Positions 12,362 through 21,746 of a stretch of DNA of 64,000 bases are shown one piece after another. How positions within the stretch are numbered: position 1 is the stretch's first letter; each line of letters starts with the position of its first letter. The notes under the pieces were generated by a model, which had not been told where the DNA came from, did not search any database, and saw only the letters and a list, made by a program, of their open reading frames with translations. The position numbers and the translations under genes are program-made. Origin of the DNA: Photorhabdus bodei (GTDB lineage Bacteria; Pseudomonadota; Gammaproteobacteria; Enterobacterales; Enterobacteriaceae); contig NZ_NSCM01000002.1 in the NCBI RefSeq assembly GCF_003287735.1, positions 248,001 through 312,000 of the forward strand, written 5' to 3'.

Positions 12362-13615
12362 ATGGAAAGCAAAGTAGTTATTCCGGCGGAAGGTAAAAAA
12401 ATAACAGTCGACGCTAAAGGTAAACTGATTGTTCCGAATAACCCGGTCATCCCTTATATCGAAGGGGATGGGATTGGTGTCGATGTTACCCCTGCAATGT
12501 TGAAAGTTGTTGATGCAGCGGTTCAGAAAGCTTATCAGGGTGAGCGTAAAATTTCCTGGATGGAAATCTACACCGGTGAAAAATCGACTCATGTATACGG
12601 TAAAGATGTTTGGTTGCCGGATGAAACGTTGGATCTGATCCGTGAATATCGCGTCGCCATTAAAGGTCCTCTGACGACGCCGGTTGGTGGCGGTATTCGT
12701 TCTCTGAACGTAGCATTGCGCCAGCAATTAGATCTGTATGTTTGCCTTCGTCCTATTCGTTATTACCAGGGAACGCCAAGCCCGGTCAAACAACCTGAAT
12801 TGACCGATATGGTTATTTTCCGTGAAAACGCGGAAGATATTTACGCCGGTATTGAATGGAAAGCGGGGTCTGCCGAAGCGGATAAAGTGATTAAATTCCT
12901 GCAAGAAGAGATGGGCGTCAATAAAATCCGTTTCCCACAGCAATGTGGTATCGGTGTGAAACCCTGTTCTGAAGAGGGCACTAAACGCTTAGTTCGTGCT
13001 GCCATCGAATACGCAATTGATAATGACCGTGAATCTGTCACTCTGGTTCACAAAGGCAACATTATGAAGTTCACCGAAGGTGCTTTCAAAGACTGGGGTT
13101 ATCAGCTTGCTCGTGAAGAGTTCGGCGGTGAACTGTTGGATGGCGGTCCTTGGGTGAAAATTAAAAATCCGAAAAACGGTAAAGAGATCATTGTCAAAGA
13201 TGTCATCGCAGATGCGTTTCTACAACAGATTCTGTTGCGCCCTGCCGAGTATGATGTTATCGCCTGTATGAACCTGAATGGTGACTATATTTCTGATGCA
13301 CTAGCTGCTCAGGTTGGTGGTATTGGTATCGCTCCGGGAGCAAACATCGGTGATGAATGTGCTCTGTTTGAAGCGACTCATGGTACAGCACCTAAATATG
13401 CCGGTCAGGATAAGGTGAATCCAGGTTCTGTGATTCTTTCCGCTGAAATGATGCTGCGTCACATGGGGTGGACAGAAGCCGCGGATCTGATCGTTAAAGG
13501 TATGGAAGGCGCGATTGCTGCGAAGACCGTGACTTATGATTTCGAACGTCTGATGGAAGGTGCTAAGCTGCTGAAATGCAGTGAATTTGGTGACGCGATT
13601 ATTCAGCATATGTAA
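12362..13615 (+). CDS. icd: Icd, NADP-dependent isocitrate dehydrogenase
   Basis: TCA-cycle enzyme converting isocitrate to 2-oxoglutarate. The length of 417 residues matches E. coli Icd (416). The substrate loop [12 protein letters not shown] contains the Ser that AceK phosphorylates in E. coli (Ser113). The metal-binding [17 protein letters not shown] and the NADP-binding [12 protein letters not shown] follow. The ATG has an AAGGAGAGG ribosome site. In E. coli its 3' end is the attachment site of phage 21 and the e14 element, relevant to the integrase remnant about 1.4 kb downstream. Confidence 0.97.
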   Translation: MESKVVIPAEGKKITVDAKGKLIVPNNPVIPYIEGDGIGVDVTPAMLKVVDAAVQKAYQGERKISWMEIYTGEKSTHVYGKDVWLPDETLDLIREYRVAIKGPLTTPVGGGIRSLNVALRQQLDLYVCLRPIRYYQGTPSPVKQPELTDMVIFRENAEDIYAGIEWKAGSAEADKVIKFLQEEMGVNKIRFPQQCGIGVKPCSEEGTKRLVRAAIEYAIDNDRESVTLVHKGNIMKFTEGAFKDWGYQLAREEFGGELLDGGPWVKIKNPKNGKEIIVKDVIADAFLQQILLRPAEYDVIACMNLNGDYISDALAAQVGGIGIAPGANIGDECALFEATHGTAPKYAGQDKVNPGSVILSAEMMLRHMGWTEAADLIVKGMEGAIAAKTVTYDFERLMEGAKLLKCSEFGDAIIQHM

Positions 13616-13629
13616 TCTGCCATCTTGCG

Positions 13630-13670
13630 AAAACTTCACGGTAGTTAATGCTTCCGTGAGGTTTTCTAAC
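13630..13670 (+). terminator. Terminator of icd
   Basis: AAAACTTCACGG (13630-13641) pairs with CCGTGAGGTTTT (13654-13665), with one G-T pair and a 12-base loop. It is placed 15 bases past the icd stop and ends in TTTTC, a plausible intrinsic terminator. Confidence 0.7.
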
Positions 13671-13955
13671 TGCTATAGAGGATCACTTCACTGACGGAGC
13701 TTTTTGGATAACTGCCATAAAGGCAATTTTATGTATTTTCTTCCTAAATAAAGCTTTAGCTGGTTTTTTATTCTGTTTTCAGGTGGTTATCTGTCGTTTT
13801 TACCTTTTTATGCTTTATAGCCTTAATTGGAAAATCTCAAGTACTTAAAGGTATATATTGTTGTTTTATTAAGCGTAAAATTTTGCAAGTCATGTATGGC
13901 AGAGTGTATACTGAGGTTAATATTCGTTCTGTCTGATAGGGAGAGGGGGTAAAAG
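13671..13955. other. Gene-free stretch between icd and the coiled-coil gene
   Basis: AT-rich DNA that presumably contains the promoter of the following gene. I see no open frame with a ribosome site and no recognisable element. I found no obvious duplicate of the icd 3' end here, which would have marked a phage-21/e14-type insertion. Confidence 0.5.
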
Positions 13956-14351
13956 ATGAGTAGCTCAGATGATAAAAAAATAGAGTTTAGTACGAGTGAT
14001 GTACTGAATGCTCTCTTACATCGCGGGCAGAATATGCAACATCTTGCAACTCAGGAAAGTGTGGATAATCTGCGCCGTGAGACCGAGGTTAACTTTGCAT
14101 CACTTGATAAACGCTTTGAATCTATTGATAAACGTTTTGAATCTATTGATAAGCGATTCGAATTAATAGATAGACGCTTCGAATCTATTGATAAACGTTT
14201 TGATGTTATGGATAAGCGTTTTGAATCCATAGATAAGCGTTTTGATAAACTTGAAGGTAAATTTGATCGACTTCAATGGTTTATTGTTGCTGCGGCGCTG
14301 GCGTTGCTATTCAAAGAATATATTTTTAAGGCGGTGGCTGTTATCCAGTAA
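13956..14351 (+). CDS. Coiled-coil membrane-anchored protein with heptad repeats (DUF1640-like)
   Basis: A 131-residue protein. About 45 N-terminal residues are followed by roughly eight copies of the heptad (S/L)IDKRFE at about residues 46-100, then a C-terminal membrane helix (LQWFIVAAALALLFKEYIF). The heptads are encoded by near-identical 21-base units, so copy number could change by slippage. The layout (an LATQESVDNLRRE segment, coiled coil, C-terminal membrane anchor) resembles DUF1640 or XhlA-type small proteins; the function is unknown. The ATG at 13956 follows GGAGAGGGGG. An inverted repeat at 14348-14378 follows the gene. It lies beside an integrase remnant, so a mobile-element origin is possible. 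Confidence 0.65.
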   Translation: MSSSDDKKIEFSTSDVLNALLHRGQNMQHLATQESVDNLRRETEVNFASLDKRFESIDKRFESIDKRFELIDRRFESIDKRFDVMDKRFESIDKRFDKLEGKFDRLQWFIVAAALALLFKEYIFKAVAVIQ

Positions 14352-14378
14352 CTTGCAACCTCTTGCAAGCAAGTTACT
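14348..14378 (+). terminator. Inverted repeat after the coiled-coil gene
   Basis: AGTAACTTGC (14348-14357) and GCAAGTTACT (14369-14378) are perfect inverted repeats spanning the stop codon region. No long T-run follows, so termination strength is uncertain. Confidence 0.4.
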
Positions 14379-14961
14379 GCTAACTCATTCTTCTATCCAT
14401 TATTTCCTCCCTTTTTCATTGCCTTTTGCTACGGTGTTTTCCAGCTCATACTGAAATGGTCTGAGCTGTGTTGAATTTCTTTGCTCGGATGATCAACTTT
14501 TGGGGCAGTGCAGAACCGCGCGAAAGCTCGTTTAAAGCTTGAATATAAGGCAGCGTGGAGGCATATCATGGATCCGTATTGAATCCTACTTCTCATTGGC
14601 TAAATGCTGCTCGTGCTAGTTCTCATCGAGTGCAATTCGCAATCTTCTAAATTTGTAGAGAATTGCGAACTTATGGCAAATATTTGGCCATTTTTTTCCA
14701 ATAATCCGATGAGAGTTTTCATGCCAACCAAAGTAGGAGACTTAAAATTTCTATCTTGAGAAGGAGTTGGATGATTAGCTTGGTTTGATGAACGATAAGT
14801 AGATATGAGAAGTTAAAACTGGATAGTTAATTTAATAGCGTGTAAAAATCTTTATTATTGGTGTATTTAGGCAAAACCGCTAACGGGAGTTTGTTCTCCC
14901 GCTGGTTTTATAACTGTAAATAAAGTACTTACTGTATAATATTTGAAATATTATTATTTAG
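14379..14961. other. Gene-free stretch before the integrase remnant
   Basis: I see no supported gene. An imperfect inverted repeat, CAATTCGCAA near 14632 and GAATTGCGAA near 14661, surrounds an AT spacer. The region looks like decayed accessory DNA. Confidence 0.4.
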
Positions 14962-15147
14962 TTATTGTTTTTCCTTATTAAGAATTTTTTCATATTCCTC
15001 CCAAACGACAGATAATGGTGAACTTAAACAACAAATGGATATTGAACCTCCTGATGGAGGGTGATATTCATATTTAGATCTCCCACGATAGACTCTTATA
15101 GGTAAATTGTTATCAGTGGGATTCTTCCTTTTTCTTCTTAACATCAT
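14962..15147 (-). pseudogene. Phage integrase remnant (N-terminal arm-binding part only)
   Basis: A 61-codon open frame. It begins with a basic stretch (RRKRKNP) and contains LPIRVYRGRSKYEYHPPSGG, the type of segment seen at the N-terminus (arm-type DNA-binding domain) of lambdoid tyrosine integrases. It stops after WEEYEKILNKEKQ, and nothing downstream continues the catalytic domain with its Arg-His-Arg-Tyr residues. I infer a truncated integrase. The location about 1.35 kb past icd, a known phage attachment gene, fits. The family call comes from the look of the sequence rather than a search. Confidence 0.5.
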
Positions 15148-17015
15148 TCATAACCTCAACGTATATTGTTTAAATTATGCATTTAGAATAAAAGTGAGAT
15201 ATTTATACAATATTAACTTCATAAACATATTTTTTTTGTAAAAGATAACAAATGAAAATATTAGCAGTAGATAATAAAAGATCCAGTTTTATGTTGCATA
15301 TGAGAGAAGTTTTTTCATATTTTTCGCAATATAGTTTTAATATGAAATAATATTTTAATGGAATTAAAACATAATGTTAATATAATGTAAAGTAAAAGTT
15401 GGTTTTAACTATGTATAGTTGGGTTAAGCCTGTTGTTTTTATAGTCTAATGAGATGGCGATTGATCATGTAACTGTGTTGAGAGGATTTTGATGTTTATA
15501 CCCGTTATCTTTCAAGTTGCCTCTTTGTTGGTTGCACTCGCTCACTCCGGTCACATAGTTCGCTATGCTCCCGGGGATTTACTCCCTTGCCGTCGCGATG
15601 CATCTTGAAATCCATGGGGTATATAGGTATTCAACGAGTTATTGTAACAAAATGATAGGCGTGATTTGGGTTAAACTGTCTCTAACTGACCATCACGGTA
15701 AATTGTCAAAGTTAAGCCTTGCGTTTTTGTGATTTATCCAAGACATCTGTGCTTGTAGTATCCGGTCTTAGGGAAATTTAAAGTGGTAATATCATTGTAA
15801 TGATTTTGGTTTGCAGTGTACCCGATTTTACTTAGAATTCTGTTGCTCATTCAGCAAATTTTCTACAAATTTTGTTAAAGGTTTGGCCTATCTGGCAGGT
15901 AATCAAAGTACTGCTCGATCTTTTATAAAAAAGGATCTTATTATCTCGGTTTTATTGTTGTTTTATTTTAATCCGTTTGTGGAAATATTAGACAATCATC
16001 TTATAGAGAATAAAATAATGAGAACCATTAGATATATATTTGAATATATTCAGAGAATAGATAAATAAGCAGAAATGTATTCGTTATAATCAAATAAAGA
16101 AGTAGTGAACATTCGTTAAAAACTTTTTAATGTTAATGATAACTTAACACAAATAGCTAAGAGAAAAATATCATTTGTTCTTGTGACTGAGGAAGCCTGC
16201 AGATAAATGTCAGATATAGGTTGAGATGTTTATTCGTTTTTTGCATGTTATGTTATTTATTGGGATGATATTTTCTACATTGAGTATACGTGTTGGTATT
16301 TCATTGTGATCCGATAAGAGAGTTTTTTTATCTTTTTGATTTTTAATGTTTTATGTGATAAATGTCACTATGCGAAATTTTCTAAATTAATGAGGGTTTT
16401 TTTGTTAAAGCTGATAATCTGCTCACAAAATTAATCACAATATCTGATTTTTGAATTTTTTTTCTTGATATTAATGGGTTGTTGACTTAATTAACAAACG
16501 GTTCATTGGTAGAACTTCTTTTACTTGTATGAGGGCTAAATAACGTTTCATAATTCTGCTACACATGGCCGTTTTCAACTCATTGTTATACATAGAATTA
16601 TGGGTAGTATAAGATGTAGCACTATTTTGGAATCTTATTTAGAGTAACGGATTTCATATATGCAGTTGTTGTGAGTCACAGCTTGTTGTGAATCACTGAT
16701 AGGAGGCATAGCCAAAAGTGTATGAAGTGACTGACGGGCAATAGTCGATTGAATGACATATCTATTAACTATCAGTCAAAAACAGTACACCAAACATTCA
16801 TTTAATCTGATGGATAATGTAAAAAGGTCAGTAAACATTACACATTAATTTCAAACTTGTGTTACATTCATAGCGTTTTTCTGACCAGTATCTCTGTGTT
16901 TTTTTATACAGCATTGTGTTACTTGTTAATTATAAAGGCATATTAAGCGCAATGAATTCTGCCGGATACGATTTTATGGTCAGACTGGGTTTACTAATTT
17001 AAGGGGAAAAATATC
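15148..17015. other. Long AT-rich gene-free region containing one ERIC element
   Basis: About 1.9 kb with no gene I can support. It contains an ERIC element at 15497-15625, and the last few hundred bases must carry the promoter of the symporter gene. A frame at 15811-16068 is open but has no ribosome site or recognisable features. The base composition is markedly AT-rich, consistent with decayed horizontally acquired DNA. Confidence 0.5.
15497..15625 (+). repeat. ERIC element, copy 1 (full length)
   Basis: About 128 bases running from TATACCCGTTATCTTTCAAG to TTGAAATCCATGGGGTATA. It has the imperfect palindrome typical of enterobacterial repetitive intergenic consensus elements, with the central GGTCACATAGTTCGCTATG core and CTCCCGGGGA. 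Confidence 0.9.
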
Positions 17016-18479
17016 TTGACGGAACTAATTAGCTTTTTTAACAGTATCCTTTGGGGCTCCGTATTGATTTATCTTCTTCTTGGGGCTGGTATTTACTTCA
17101 CTATACGCACAGGTTTTATACAGATTCGTCATTTTGGGCACATGTTTTCAGTATTGAAAAACAGTAAAAAATCTGACAGTGCGGGTATTTCATCATTCCA
17201 GGCTCTGTGTACCAGCTTGGCTGCACGGGTTGGTACCGGTAACCTTACTGGTGTGGCAATCGCCTTAACGGCTGGTGGGCCTGGCGCCATTTTTTGGATG
17301 TGGATGGTTGCTCTGATTGGAATGGCAACCTCTTTTATTGAGAGTACACTTGCCCAGCTGTACAAGACAAAAGACGATAAGGGGAATTACCGCGGTGGTC
17401 CGGCCTACTATATGGAAAAGGGGCTTGGAGTACGCTGGATGGGCGTTATGTTCTCCATATTTCTTATTATTGCTTTTGGTCTGGTATTTAATGCTGTTCA
17501 GGCAAATTCCATTGTTCAGGCTGCTGCTTTTGCATTTAATTTTGATCCTTTGTATGTCGGCATCGGTTTGGTGATTCTTAGCGGGGCCATTATTTTTGGT
17601 GGCTTGCGTTCTATTGCTCGGGTTGCAGAATTAGTTGTCCCTTTTATGGCGATAGCTTATCTGATTTTGGCGTTCTGGGTCGTCGGGCATAACTTTGAAC
17701 GAATGCCGGAAGTGTTTGCATTGATTTTCAAAAGCGCATTCGGTTTGCAGGAAGCAGTTGCAGGAACCGTTGGTTATGGTGTTGCTCAGGCGATGACACA
17801 AGGTGTTCAACGCGGGTTGTTTTCAAATGAAGCCGGGATGGGGTCAGCACCCAATGCTGCTGCTTCTGCTTCTCCATATCCTCCTCATCCAGCATCTCAG
17901 GGTTATGTGCAAATGCTAGGTGTTTTTATGGATACTCTGGTTATCTGTAGCGCTACTGCTGTTATCATCCTGTCATCGGGTGTGCTTGATGGCAATATTT
18001 CAGGAATAAGTGGAATAGAATTGACTCAGCGGGCATTGTCTTCCGCTGTCGGTGATTGGGGATCTGAATTTATTGCACTGGCTATCTTCTTTTTCGCATT
18101 CACATCAATCATTGCGAATTATGCTTATGCTGAAAGCAATATCGTATTCCTTGAACGTAATCATACTGCGGGCTTGATGATCTTACGTCTGGCGGCGTTG
18201 GGTATGGTGATGTTTGGTGCGTTGGCTGAATTGCCTTTAGTTTGGAAAATGGCTGATTTGTCTATGGCATTGATGGCAATTACCAATCTGACCGCTATCT
18301 TGTTGCTTTCTGGCGTCGCATTTAAACTCGCGAAAGATTACAACCAACAGAGACGTGTCGGTAAGTTACCGACATTTGATATTAATCAGTATCCTGAAAT
18401 TCAGAAAAAGGTCGAAGTCGGTATTTGGGAAGAAACGGCAAATCTTGCTAAATCGAACCAAGCGGCTGGTCACAAGTAA
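17016..18479 (+). CDS. Alanine/glycine:cation symporter (AGCS family)
   Basis: A 487-residue inner-membrane transporter with about ten or eleven hydrophobic segments. The AGCS hallmarks are clear: FQALCTSLAARVGTGNLTGVA, GGPGAIFWMW, the segment around GGPAYYMEKGLG, and QRGLFSNEAGMGSAPNAAA. It is expected to take up alanine or glycine with Na+ (or H+). The start is TTG at 17016, supported by an AAGGGGA ribosome site eight bases upstream. It stands alone on the plus strand, and the terminator-like repeat at 18559-18588 follows. The gene is of the yaaJ/alsT type; the exact substrate is not readable from the sequence. Confidence 0.92.
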   Translation: MTELISFFNSILWGSVLIYLLLGAGIYFTIRTGFIQIRHFGHMFSVLKNSKKSDSAGISSFQALCTSLAARVGTGNLTGVAIALTAGGPGAIFWMWMVALIGMATSFIESTLAQLYKTKDDKGNYRGGPAYYMEKGLGVRWMGVMFSIFLIIAFGLVFNAVQANSIVQAAAFAFNFDPLYVGIGLVILSGAIIFGGLRSIARVAELVVPFMAIAYLILAFWVVGHNFERMPEVFALIFKSAFGLQEAVAGTVGYGVAQAMTQGVQRGLFSNEAGMGSAPNAAASASPYPPHPASQGYVQMLGVFMDTLVICSATAVIILSSGVLDGNISGISGIELTQRALSSAVGDWGSEFIALAIFFFAFTSIIANYAYAESNIVFLERNHTAGLMILRLAALGMVMFGALAELPLVWKMADLSMALMAITNLTAILLLSGVAFKLAKDYNQQRRVGKLPTFDINQYPEIQKKVEVGIWEETANLAKSNQAAGHK

Positions 18480-18558
18480 AATGCTAGAACAAAGTATGGT
18501 TAGTACGATTTAACAACCTAGCGGCTGACAGCCTTTCACGTTTCATTTGTTATTTTTG

Positions 18559-18588
18559 CCTTATTTCCATCTAAGTTATGGGAATAAG
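18559..18588 (+). terminator. Hairpin after the AGCS symporter gene
   Basis: GCCTTATTTCC and GGGAATAAGGC form an 11-base stem with a single mismatch about 80 bases past the stop. Only a short T-rich stretch follows. Confidence 0.5.
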
Positions 18589-18727
18589 GCATCTTCATTT
18601 GTGCTTTATGTCAAGAACAAAACCTATAGTTTTATGAAAAAATCATGTAAAACATAAATTTTATTTTGTATTCATTTGATTTCTTTGTGTTATTATCTTG
18701 CTTTCAATTAATAGGTGGGACAGGGAA

Positions 18728-19549
18728 ATGATGAAGAAAATCATATTGGTTGGCTTATTTATGCTATTGGCGGGGTGTTCCAACCTGGAAGATCGGGGCG
18801 CTTATAAAGTTGATAGCTCTTTTCCTTCGCAAGGTCAAAATGACAGAGTAAGGTTTTTGGTGTTCCACTATACCGCTGTTGATGATAAAGATTCTTTACG
18901 TATACTCACTCAGGGTGGTGTTAGTGCTCATTATTTGATCCCATCGTTACCGAATTATGTGAGAGGAAAGCCTGTTATTCTACAACTGGTTCCTGAAAAT
19001 AAGAGGGCGTGGCATGCTGGTGTTAGTGGATGGAATGGTCGGAAAGACTTGAATGACACTTCGATTGGCATTGAAATTGTTAATAAGGGATTTACGGAAA
19101 TGTTACTTGAGAAAGAGTGGTATCCTTTTAATGAGCAACAGATCGATCTATTAACGCGTTTGGCGAAAGATATTATTCAGCGTTATGGCATTGAACCTAT
19201 TAATGTCGTTGGTCACAGTGATATTGCGCCTTTGAGAAAGTATGATCCAGGCAAACTTTTCCCTTGGAAGAATTTGGCGGAGCAGGGTATTGGTGCTTGG
19301 CCTGAAGATGCAACCGTTGAAAAATATATGGCTGGTAGAAAATGGCATGATGGTGCTTCTGTTGAGTTAATCCAGAAGACATTGGCTAAATATGGCTACA
19401 CCATTCCACAAACGGGTGTGCTTGATGAAGATACCCGTAAGACCATCAGTGCATTCCAGATGCATTTCAGGCCAGATGACATCAGTGGTAATCCTGATGC
19501 ACAAACTGAATCAATAGCTCTGGCTCTGGTTGAGAAATATAAAAAATAG
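18728..19549 (+). CDS. amiD: AmiD, lipoprotein N-acetylmuramoyl-L-alanine amidase
   Basis: Outer-membrane zinc amidase that cleaves the muramic acid-peptide bond, including anhydro-muropeptides. It starts with a lipoprotein signal (MMKKIILVGLFMLLAGC, lipobox LAGC). The amidase_2 domain shows zinc and catalytic residues in FHYTAVDDKDS, WHAGVSGWNG and VGHSDIAPLRKYDPG. A C-terminal peptidoglycan-binding domain (about residues 205-265) follows. The ATG at 18728 (or 18731) is chosen over the open frame upstream because it puts the signal peptide at the N-terminus and has GGTGGGA and AGGGA ribosome sites. The mature protein should begin at the Cys. Confidence 0.92.
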   Translation: MMKKIILVGLFMLLAGCSNLEDRGAYKVDSSFPSQGQNDRVRFLVFHYTAVDDKDSLRILTQGGVSAHYLIPSLPNYVRGKPVILQLVPENKRAWHAGVSGWNGRKDLNDTSIGIEIVNKGFTEMLLEKEWYPFNEQQIDLLTRLAKDIIQRYGIEPINVVGHSDIAPLRKYDPGKLFPWKNLAEQGIGAWPEDATVEKYMAGRKWHDGASVELIQKTLAKYGYTIPQTGVLDEDTRKTISAFQMHFRPDDISGNPDAQTESIALALVEKYKK

Positions 19550-19916
19550 TTTTCACTATCTTGTGAGATCGTGCCATGGAAAGAACTTTATTGGAGTGAC
19601 TTTTATGGCATGGTTTTTCTCATAAACTCTATAAATTTTCATGATCTATTCTTCGAACTTTTCTTCACTTTGTTTTAACTGTAGTAACAGCCTTACCTCG
19701 GCAGTTGTTGATCACATCTTTCCAACTGTCGCTATTTTAACGCACGATTGCTTTCGATATAGTAGATTGTGGTGAGAAATAGCAATAGAAGTAAGGTGAT
19801 GGCTAAGTAATAAAATATCCAATGTATATAAATAATCGTCGATTTATTTTATAATGACTATTACTATTTTAAGTAATAGTCAGATTAAATTAAATTTTTG
19901 CGATATGGAGAAAATA
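19550..19916. other. Gene-free stretch between amiD and the DUF805 gene
   Basis: Convergent intergenic DNA. A loose inverted repeat, TGCCAT near 19573 and ATGGCA near 19605 followed by TGGTTTTT, may terminate amiD. I see nothing else. Confidence 0.4.
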
Positions 19917-20345
19917 TTACTCTTTATTATGATTTTTTCCTCCTGGCAGAATAAATGCAAGAATAATCCCAATTAGGCTGATAAAGGGTGAATACATTAT
20001 TATTTTGTCGGGAAAATAGTTTGGTAACACACTGCACAGGTAAATAAAAATAGAGATTAGCCAGCCATATAACCCCACGTCATTGAATCTGTAAGCTGTT
20101 TTCATGATTAAATAGTAAACCGTAGCGAAGGAGCACATTGCCCATAGGCCAATAGAGATCATATACAACCACACTGATAACTCATATTTCATGTGGGCGG
20201 CATAATTGTTTTCTGCTAGGTAACCAGAGAGAAAGATTAATATTCCGAAAATAATCGCTATTTTAATAAAACTAATAATATAATCTTTTCTACTCAATTT
20301 TTGGCTGAAATAGCTTTTTATTGAACCAGCTAGAGAATCGTTCAT
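19917..20345 (-). CDS. DUF805-family inner-membrane protein
   Basis: A 142-residue protein with about four hydrophobic segments (residues 25-45, 58-80, 92-112 and 115-135). It has the family's short motif RFNDVGLYGW between membrane segments, close to the DUF805 pattern R-x-x-D-x-G-x-x-G-W. The biochemical role of DUF805 proteins is unknown. It stands alone with an AT-rich upstream region, and an ERIC element lies about 165 bases upstream. Confidence 0.7.
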   Translation of the reverse strand: MNDSLAGSIKSYFSQKLSRKDYIISFIKIAIIFGILIFLSGYLAENNYAAHMKYELSVWLYMISIGLWAMCSFATVYYLIMKTAYRFNDVGLYGWLISIFIYLCSVLPNYFPDKIIMYSPFISLIGIILAFILPGGKNHNKE

Positions 20346-20511
20346 AAATAATAGTCAGGTAAATAATAATGGATCAGATAATAACTGATCTAATGATAGT
20401 ATGAACAGAAAAATATCAGTCAGATTTTAGATGAAAATATTTTAAACGTAATTCTATGATTAAATATGTGGAAATAGGGTGATGATTGTTAGATTATATG
20501 ATATACCCGTT

Positions 20512-20637
20512 ATCTTTCAAGTTGCCTCTTTGTTGGCTGCACTCACTTATCCCGGTCACTCTGGTCACATAGTTATCTATGCTCCCGGGAATTCGCTCCC
20601 TTGCCGTCGCGATGCACCTTGAAATCCATAGGGTATA
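20512..20637 (+). repeat. ERIC element, copy 2 (full length)
   Basis: About 126 bases between the divergent DUF805 and DUF2165 genes, from TATACCCGTTATCTTTCAAG to TTGAAATCCATAGGGTATA, with the central CCCGGGAATTCGCTCCC. Confidence 0.9.
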
Positions 20638-20693
20638 GTTTGTGTTCTTTATGATCTTTTCGGCGCTAAAACCATTCTTTGAGGACTTGACAA

Positions 20694-21188
20694 ATGATTA
20701 TTCGCTTATCTAAGACTTTGATGATTTTTGCAATAGCTTTGTTTGCGACATTAGCGGCTTTTGGCAATATTACAGACTATGCGACTAATTTCGCATTTGT
20801 ACAGCATGTATTAATGATGGATACTATTTTCCCAGATACAACTATTACCTATCGTGCAATTCATTCACCGTTGCTACACCACATTGGTTATATTGTCATT
20901 ATTTCTTTAGAAACTTTAACGGCAGTGTTATGTTGGATTGGCGGTATTCATTTACTGGCGAATTTAAAATCTAACGCTGCTGTCTTTAATAAAAAGAAAT
21001 CTATTGCGATAGCTGGTCTGACCTTGGGATTCTTGACTTGGCAGGTGGCATTTATGACAATTGGTGGCGAATGGTTTGGGATGTGGATGTCCAAACAATG
21101 GGACGGTGTATCTAGTGCTTTCCATTTTTTTATCACTATCATTCTGGTACTGATTTATTTAATTCAGTATGACAAAGAACAAGAATAA
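20694..21188 (+). CDS. DUF2165-family small integral membrane protein
   Basis: 164 residues with four membrane segments (about 8-28, 60-85, 100-120 and 135-158). The pattern with FGNITDY after TM1, RAIHSPLLHHIGYIVIISLE at TM2 and the WFGMWMSKQWDG loop fits the DUF2165 predicted membrane proteins. The function is unknown. The ATG follows TTGAGGACTTG. The gene is eight bases ahead of the yddG fragment and may once have been co-transcribed with it. Confidence 0.7.
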   Translation: MIIRLSKTLMIFAIALFATLAAFGNITDYATNFAFVQHVLMMDTIFPDTTITYRAIHSPLLHHIGYIVIISLETLTAVLCWIGGIHLLANLKSNAAVFNKKKSIAIAGLTLGFLTWQVAFMTIGGEWFGMWMSKQWDGVSSAFHFFITIILVLIYLIQYDKEQE

Positions 21189-21196
21189 GAATAAAT

Positions 21197-21595
21197 ATGG
21201 GGATAGATGTGAAAACAAGGATAGAACAACACAAAGCGACCCTGTACGGAATATTGGCGATTGTATTGTGGAGTACAATCGTTGGGTTGATAAGAAATGT
21301 GAGTGAGGATTTTGGGCCTGTAGGTGGCGCGGCACTGATTTATACTGTTGGGTCAATTTTTCTGATTCTGCTAATAGGCTTCCCAAAAATCAGCGCTTTT
21401 CCCAGAGTCTATTTGTGGCTTGGTAGTCTGTTATTTGTCAGTTATGAAATCTGTTTATCACTTACATTAGGCTTTGCCAATAATCGTGCTCAAGCAATTG
21501 AGTTGGGTATGGTTAACTACCTATGGCCGGGGCCGTTAAAAAATTCGACAGAGCTCTCTGTCCATCTAACCATGAAACTCAGAGAGCCTTGTTAA
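21197..21595 (+). pseudogene. yddG: Truncated yddG-type aromatic amino acid exporter
   Basis: The first 110 or so residues (from HKATLYGILAIVLWSTIVGLIR to AIELGMVNYLWPG) follow the N-terminal third of E. coli YddG, a ten-helix EamA exporter, almost without gaps. The frame then leaves the family at LWPG and stops after about 24 unrelated residues, so some 180 residues are missing. The true start may be the GTG at 21209, with GGGG just upstream. A tandem 21-base repeat and unplaced sequence follow the break. I interpret it as a deletion or insertion scar with the exporter lost. Confidence 0.8.
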
Positions 21596-21602
21596 GGGAA
21601 GT

Positions 21603-21644
21603 ATTGTGTCTGGCATCAAATAAATTGTGTCTGGCATCAAATAA
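21603..21644 (+). repeat. Tandem 21-base direct repeat
   Basis: Two exact, adjacent copies of a 21-mer beginning ATTGTGTCTGGCATC occupy 21603-21623 and 21624-21644, just past the yddG break. They may be a by-product of the event that truncated the gene. Confidence 0.7.
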
Positions 21645-21746
21645 AAGGTCAGAACACAAAGGTTGAAGCTCTTTGTCTTTCGCCGGAAAGCACAGTTGCA
21701 TTTGTTGGGTAATTGCCCGTTTCAATGTTGTTCTCTGGTTACCGTG

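Noticed and set aside
15811..16068. 85-codon plus-strand frame in the gene-poor region
   Set aside because: No ribosome site, no recognisable motif and AT-rich random-looking composition.
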